A DNA stretch of 64,000 nucleotides, taken from positions 62,001 to 126,000 of the forward strand of contig NZ_JACVWU010000006.1 in the NCBI RefSeq assembly GCF_014596915.1, given 5' to 3'. A model generated the notes under the pieces. It was not told the origin of the DNA. It searched no databases and saw only the letters and a list, made by a program, of their open reading frames with translations. Every line of letters starts with the position of its first letter. Positions within the stretch are counted from its first letter, which is position 1. The translations under genes were made by a program, and so were the position numbers. The DNA is from Streptomyces sp. TRM68416. GTDB taxonomy: Bacteria > Actinomycetota > Actinomycetes > Streptomycetales > Streptomycetaceae. Shown one piece after another: positions 61,704 to 64,000 of the stretch.

Positions 61704-61737
61704 ACCGTAGAAGTTTCACATGTGCGTCAAGGTCAAG
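61704..61737 (-). promoter_or_regulatory. Candidate MerR-controlled promoter of the quinone reductase
   Basis: On the minus strand the -10-like TACGGT (61709-61704) is preceded by two tandem TTGAC motifs: TTGACC (61736-61731) with 21-nt spacing and TTGACG (61730-61725) with 15-nt spacing. CACATGTG, an 8-bp palindrome, lies between, overlapping the MerR stop. Over-long spacing with a central dyad is typical of MerR-activated promoters. Predicted start is close to the ATG 61696, so the gene may be leaderless. Confidence 0.45.
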
Positions 61738-62108
61738 TGGTGGTCGTCGGGGGGCGTCCCGGCTTCTCGGAGGTAGGCGTCGAGTGCCGCCTGCTGTTCG
61801 GAGAGCAGGGCGATGCGCGCGGCCACCCGGTCCCGGTAGGTCCGCACCTCGCGGAGGAACTCCGCGCACGTCACGTCCGGGTCGGCGGCGGGCCGTTCGG
61901 TCAGGTGCGGCAGCACCTCTTTGATCAACCGCACGGGCAGCCCCGACTCCAGCAGCGAGCGGATGACGAGGACCCGGTCGATCGTGGACCGGCAGTAGTC
62001 GCGGTACCCGTTGCTGTGACGGCCGGGGACGATCAGCCCTTCGTCCTCGTAGTACCGCAACGACCTCGCGCTCGCACCGCTGGCCCTGGAAGCCTCTCCG
62101 ATCCTCAT
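61716..62108 (-). CDS. MerR-family transcriptional regulator
   Basis: 130 residues from ATG 62108. N-terminal MerR HTH (MRIGEASRASGASARSLRYYEDEGLIVPGRHSNGYRDYCRSTIDRVLVIRSLLESGLPVRLIKEVL) with long dimerization helix (VRTYRDRVAARIALLSEQQAALDAYLREAG). No Cys ligand pattern of metal sensors; His residues at the tail (DDHHLTLTHM). It is followed on the same strand by the quinone reductase 19 bp after its stop. It probably responds to electrophiles or drugs. Confidence 0.93.
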   Translation of the reverse strand: MRIGEASRASGASARSLRYYEDEGLIVPGRHSNGYRDYCRSTIDRVLVIRSLLESGLPVRLIKEVLPHLTERPAADPDVTCAEFLREVRTYRDRVAARIALLSEQQAALDAYLREAGTPPDDHHLTLTHM

Positions 62109-62175
62109 GCCTACGGCAACGTGCGGGAGCCTCGCACTCTTCCGCCGCTCCCGCGCTGCGAGGTTCCTCAACTCC

Positions 62176-62532
62176 TCATGCGGCACGGCCCCGTTCACGT
62201 GCCGTGCCGGTCGCGGCCGCCGGGACGCCGCGGGTGGGTCTGACCCGGTACGTGGTCTTCGCGGGGTCGGTGACGGGCTCGCCCAGCGTGATACGCCCGC
62301 CGCGGCGCAGTTCCTCGCACACGTCCGTCGGCAGGGCGACGTAGCAACCGCCTCTGCCGGTGGCCGAGTCCACCGGCCGCCAGTAGCTGTACCGGACGCG
62401 GCCGTCCCCGTGCGCGGTGACGAACACGGGCGTACGGGAGTCGGACACGACACGCAGCACATCGGCGGCGGCCCCGCCGAGCGGGATCGCGGACCGCACA
62501 CGGGACGGGGCCCGATCGTGGATGAGCGGCAT
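62176..62532 (-). CDS. Conserved hypothetical protein
   Basis: 118 residues from ATG 62532 with GGAAAGG 8 nt upstream (MPLIHDRAPSRVRSAIPLGGAAADVLRVVSDSRTPVFVTAHGDGRVRYSYWRPVDSATGRGGCYVALPTDVCEELRRGGRITLGEPVTDPAKTTYRVRP). It is a small alpha/beta protein with no recognised motif. Conserved-looking hydrophobic core; function unknown. It precedes the MerR gene on the same strand by 67 bp. Confidence 0.7.
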   Translation of the reverse strand: MPLIHDRAPSRVRSAIPLGGAAADVLRVVSDSRTPVFVTAHGDGRVRYSYWRPVDSATGRGGCYVALPTDVCEELRRGGRITLGEPVTDPAKTTYRVRPTRGVPAAATGTARERGRAA

Positions 62533-62712
62533 GGGCACGGCCTTTCCGGGGCGCAGTACTGAACACCGCTCACCCGTGTGGGCCCCGGTGTTGATCTCTA
62601 CCGCGCATTCTTGTGCACGCCACTGACAACGCGCCCTCGCGCGGCGCCCATCCCGGGACACGGCCGGACAAAGACGTCGGTCGGGGCACGGGCCGAGTCC
62701 GGCGGACGGGCC

Positions 62713-63543
62713 CTATGCGCTCGGCTCCGGTCGCGCGGCCGACGCGGCGGCAGCGGCCGTGGCCAGGGGATCGCGGAGCGGGCGGCCGAGGAGGTCGGTG
62801 AGGTCGGGGGCGGTGCCGTCCAGGAAGCCGTGCCGGACGGCGGTGGCGATCGAGGCGAGCATCGGCGGCTGGAACGGGAGCAGGCCCGGCGTCTCCTCAA
62901 GGAGCCTGCGCCGGTACTCGCCCAGGCCGACGGTGCGGTGCGGGACCCCGAGCCGGTCGGCGACCTGCTGCGCGGTGATCGGCGTGCCGACGAACTCGTA
63001 GACGCGGCCGCGGTGTTGTGCCGGATCGGCCGCGACGATCGCGGTGGCCTCGGCGAGGTCCTCGCGCGCGACCGCGGCCAGGGCTCCCTCGCCGAACGCG
63101 GACTCGAGGCCGTCGTCGGTCCAGGTCAGCAGCGAGCCGAAGAGTTCGGCGTAGAGGCCGTTGCGCAGGATCGTCCACGGCAGTGAACCCGCCCGCAGCA
63201 GGCGTTCGGTGGCGCGGTGGGCGAGGGCGAAGCCGAGGTGGTCCCCTGCGCCGGCGAGGCTCGTGTAGACGACGTGCCGGACGCCGTCGCGGGCGGCGGC
63301 GTCCAGGACCGCCGTGTGCCGGCGTACGACCTGGTCGTCCTCGGCGTATCCCGCGGAGATCAGCACCAGGGTGGACACGCCGGTGAGTTCGAGGCTTGCG
63401 CGGTCGTCGAAGTCGAGGTGCCGCATGCCCTCGCCGGGGGTGCGGCTGCCGCCCGTCGCGGCGCTGTCGCGGGCGCGCAGGCCGGCGAGTGTCGCGGACC
63501 CGAGATTGCCGTTCGCGCCGGTCACCAGGATCGTGTCAGTCAT
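62713..63543 (-). CDS. NmrA-like NAD(P)-binding oxidoreductase
   Basis: 276 residues from ATG 63543. N-terminal GxxGxxG Rossmann motif in [21 protein letters not shown], followed by atypical SDR features of the NmrA/quinone-reductase-2 kind ([59 protein letters not shown]). Likely a NADPH-dependent oxidoreductase or redox sensor. It is divergent from an HxlR regulator, which commonly controls such genes in response to quinones or aldehydes. Confidence 0.9.
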   Translation of the reverse strand: MTDTILVTGANGNLGSATLAGLRARDSAATGGSRTPGEGMRHLDFDDRASLELTGVSTLVLISAGYAEDDQVVRRHTAVLDAAARDGVRHVVYTSLAGAGDHLGFALAHRATERLLRAGSLPWTILRNGLYAELFGSLLTWTDDGLESAFGEGALAAVAREDLAEATAIVAADPAQHRGRVYEFVGTPITAQQVADRLGVPHRTVGLGEYRRRLLEETPGLLPFQPPMLASIATAVRHGFLDGTAPDLTDLLGRPLRDPLATAAAAASAARPEPSA

Positions 63544-63624
63544 GTTCTTCCCCGTCGTCGGTTCGTCTCGCTCACTACGCTTGATCGTCGATCGCCCGCC
63601 CGCCCGCCACAAGAAGGCAGTTTC

Positions 63625-64000
63625 ATGTCACCCACGCACACCGGGGTAACCACCCCCGCCGACCTCGACCCGTGCGGACACGAGGACCATCCCGACTGCG
63701 GCATCCGGGACGTCCAGGACCGCATCGGGGACAAGTGGTCGGTCCTCGTGATCGTCGAACTGGCGGGCGGTCCGCGCCGGTTCCGTGAATTGCAGCGCGC
63801 CCTGCACGGCATATCCCAGCGCATGCTCACCCTGACCGTCCGCCGACTCGAACGCGACGGCCTCGTCCTGCGCACCGTGTACCCGACCGTCCCGGCCCAG
63901 GTCGACTACCGCCTCACCGAGACGGGGGCCGGCCTCACCCACCTGGTCAAGGCCCTCACCGACTGGTCCGTGGCCAACCGCGCCGCCATCGCCGAGGCGC
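63625..64000 (+). CDS. HxlR-family transcriptional regulator, cut by the window edge
   Basis: 125 visible codons from ATG 63625. [115 protein letters not shown] carries the HxlR winged helix. The Cys in [16 protein letters not shown] is the usual redox-sensing position. Divergent from the NmrA gene, 81 bp apart. The last codons lie beyond the window. Confidence 0.92.
   Translation, partial: MSPTHTGVTTPADLDPCGHEDHPDCGIRDVQDRIGDKWSVLVIVELAGGPRRFRELQRALHGISQRMLTLTVRRLERDGLVLRTVYPTVPAQVDYRLTETGAGLTHLVKALTDWSVANRAAIAEA

Noticed and set aside
63543..63625. GATCGTCGATC as an HxlR operator
   Set aside because: The repeat consists of the self-complementary GATC twice and is too short to distinguish from chance.
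1..64000. A natural-product biosynthetic cluster suggested by resistance genes (ABC-F, MFS, GNAT) and ABM proteins
   Set aside because: No polyketide synthase, peptide synthetase, terpene or RiPP core gene is present; these are scattered accessory genes.

Overview
The window is a stretch of high-GC actinobacterial chromosome, almost certainly Streptomyces. Third codon positions are very rich in G and C, GTG starts and 4-bp ATGA/GTGA overlaps are common, ribosome sites are GGAGG-like, and the gene families are typical of the genus: ECF41 and ECF42 sigma factors, GAF-ANTAR, PucR, DUF4232 and ABC-F proteins, and a CebEFG-type sugar importer with a beta-glucosidase. No rRNA, tRNA, insertion sequence, prophage or CRISPR array was seen. 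The region reads as accessory chromosome packed with small regulator/enzyme modules, with several decayed genes between them.

Layout. (1) 1-5365, copper: a truncated membrane protein with a His-rich tail, a His-rich secreted/anchored protein, the stub of an ABC ATPase, a DUF2933-like and a SHOCT small membrane protein, then a CsoR-type operator and a copper P-type ATPase with an N-terminal cupredoxin domain and a C-terminal YHS domain. (2) 5485-8338: DoxX protein, a YciI-like protein, and an ECF42 module (DGPF/YciI protein plus sigma factor) with a recognisable self-type promoter; then a non-coding block of 16-bp and 37-bp tandem repeats. (3) 8866-11987: an antibiotic-resistance type ABC-F protein preceded by a seven-codon leader peptide, and an MFS exporter. 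(4) 12112-15378: DinB protein, small membrane protein, methyltransferase, secreted lipase. (5) 15476-19259: two-component system divergent from an FtsX/LolD-type ABC exporter pair. (6) 19493-24959: truncated VOC gene, streptothricin-acetyltransferase-like GNAT, and a PucR regulator divergent from a ferredoxin reductase plus membrane desaturase pair.

(7) 24960-28219: gene-poor, with an SMI1-like fragment, a small membrane protein and a GAF-ANTAR regulator, then about 1.6 kb with no convincing gene. (8) 28161-35450: a sugar module. A LacI-type repressor is divergent from a binding-protein/permease/permease/GH1 beta-glucosidase operon. Two identical inverted 14-bp operators lie between them, and a third, one base different, lies in the promoter of a convergent Gfo/Idh/MocA oxidoreductase, so all are probably one regulon. 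No ATPase is encoded, so a shared MsiK-type ATPase is presumed. (9) 35623-41048: DUF2236 remnant, ABM-like protein, ECF41 sigma factor with its flavin oxidoreductase, a hydrolase and a lipoprotein. (10) 41118-48407: VOC protein, MFS/spermidine-synthase fusion, a glycosyltransferase pair, and a Ser/Thr kinase coupled to a second membrane protein. (11) 48427-64000: ferric-reductase-like flavoprotein, WYL regulator/RidA, ABM, ComB, GNAT, VOC, LysR/MFS, secreted protein, HAD phosphatase, MerR/quinone reductase and HxlR/NmrA modules, each in a regulator-plus-target arrangement.

The most informative signals are the three-operator LacI regulon, the ABC-F leader peptide, the cupredoxin-CopA-YHS fusion under a CsoR box, and the 37-bp tandem repeat.
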